Of a stretch of DNA of 64,000 nucleotides, positions 63,698 through 64,000 are shown piece after piece. The stretch lies in assembly GCF_021502675.1 (NCBI RefSeq), contig NZ_JAKFHA010000018.1, forward strand, positions 62,001 through 126,000. The letters are read 5' to 3'. The DNA is from Yinghuangia soli. Its GTDB lineage: Bacteria > Actinomycetota > Actinomycetes > Streptomycetales > Streptomycetaceae. Both the position numbers and the translations under genes were made by a program. How positions within the stretch are numbered: position 1 is the first letter of the stretch; each line of letters begins with the position of its first letter. The notes under the pieces were generated by a model. That model saw nothing but the letters and a program-made list of their open reading frames with translations, was not told the origin of the DNA and made no database searches.

Positions 63698-64000
63698 ACT
63701 GCGGTTCCTTCCTTTCCTTCCTGGCTTGGCGGTGTGCTTCGCGGCTCTGCCGGTCGTGCGGGAGCTGCAGGTTCTGCGGGGCGTCCCAGTCCGGCAGGTA
63801 CGCCGTTCCGGTCTCGGCCCCTGCCCCTGCCTCTGCCCCTGCCACGGCTCCGGTTGCGGTCGTGGTTGTGTGTGCCGCAGGGTTGCCGTCCTGGTATCTG
63901 GGCGCGGCATCGGCGAGCGCTGGGTCGGCTCGTAGCTTCTCCAGCCCGCGCGCGGCCTGGCTTTTGACGGTTCCCACCGAGCAGCCCATGGCGAGTGCGA
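63684..64000 (-). CDS. SigE-family ECF sigma factor, C-terminal part (runs off the window)
   Basis: Partial. The visible part starts inside region 4 (MGCSVGTVKSQAARGLEKLRADPALA), the HTH that reads the -35 element in SigE-family sigma factors. It then has a ~70-residue Ala/Gly/Gln/Arg-rich tail (GAVAGAEAGAGAETG; QARKERKEPQYGRA) that is long for the family. The N-terminal region 2 lies beyond 64000. Transcribed before, and overlapping, the DUF4232-like gene. Confidence 0.85.
   Translation of the reverse strand, partial: ALAMGCSVGTVKSQAARGLEKLRADPALADAAPRYQDGNPAAHTTTTATGAVAGAEAGAGAETGTAYLPDWDAPQNLQLPHDRQSREAHRQARKERKEPQYGRA

Noticed and set aside
1-64000. Search for tRNA, rRNA, riboswitch and attachment sites
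   Set aside because: No cloverleaf-like sequence, rRNA segment or recognisable riboswitch core was found by eye; a covariance-model scan would be decisive.

Overview
The window is a very GC-rich (roughly 70-75 %) stretch of an actinobacterial chromosome, most likely a Streptomyces relative. Third codon positions are almost all G or C, GTG and TTG starts are common, and many genes carry a TAnnnT -10 box only 6-8 bases before the start codon, which is the actinobacterial leaderless-mRNA arrangement. Nothing in it looks like core ribosomal, tRNA or replication machinery. It reads as accessory or chromosome-arm DNA: small regulator-plus-target units, many unrecognised small soluble proteins, and clear decay scars. 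No tRNA, rRNA, CRISPR array or replication origin was seen.

Region 1 (0.4-14 kb) holds a TetR regulator coupled to a 3-hydroxyisobutyrate-dehydrogenase-type reductase, a CYTH-domain protein, four different Pol-beta-type nucleotidyltransferases (2.8, 3.7, 10.0 and 13.1 kb), a HEAT-repeat protein, an MTHFR-like enzyme, a DUF4180 protein, a SMI1/KNR4 (SUKH) protein, an epoxide hydrolase, and a PadR/SGNH-hydrolase pair divergent from an NTF2-like gene. Region 2 (14-24 kb) holds a septum-formation-like membrane protein, an arylamine N-acetyltransferase, a large S1-domain protein, a GlxA-type regulator with an isochorismatase-type hydrolase, a PadR gene followed by a glycoside-hydrolase-like protein, and an aminoglycoside-phosphotransferase-fold kinase. 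Region 3 (24-28 kb) is one very large secreted protein with an HExxH zinc-protease signature.

Region 4 (28-42 kb) is an archipelago of small soluble proteins: GNAT, a DUF5959-like protein, SUKH, SUKH+LRR, DUF4259, HEAT and orphans. It is interspersed with broken copies: a frameshifted gene at 34.9-35.9 kb, whose 3' end recurs at 40.85 kb fused to the first ~49 codons of an ABC-2 permease; a 3' gene fragment at 34.55 kb copied from 31.1 kb; and an ORF interrupted by TGA at 30.6 kb. A ChrB-like regulator/MFS pair (31.7-33.5 kb) sits inside it. Region 5 (42-52 kb) is made of regulator/effector modules: SRPBCC-ArsR-SRPBCC, XRE-cupin/metallo-beta-lactamase, ArsR/MFS, an NTF2-like gene and a CPA1-type antiporter. 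Several of these have convincing palindromic operators. Region 6 (52-56 kb) contains two decayed IS5-type transposase remnants in direct orientation flanking a beta-propeller-like gene, plus a truncated second copy of the DUF4259 gene with its promoter. Region 7 (56-64 kb) has a repeat protein with a TTDK tandem array, a DGPF/ECF42-type sigma-factor operon whose sigma factor has an unusual ~200-residue N-terminal extension, a DUF1905 protein, an ankyrin protein, and the 3' part of a SigE-like sigma gene overlapping a membrane-anchored DUF4232-like protein.

Two themes run across the window. First, partial gene copies, always gene ends, point to repeated recombination among small immunity-like genes (SUKH, ankyrin, HEAT, DUF4259). 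Second, short GC-rich tandem arrays sit repeatedly just behind stop codons. Functions are inferred by reading the translated sequences; no database search was possible.
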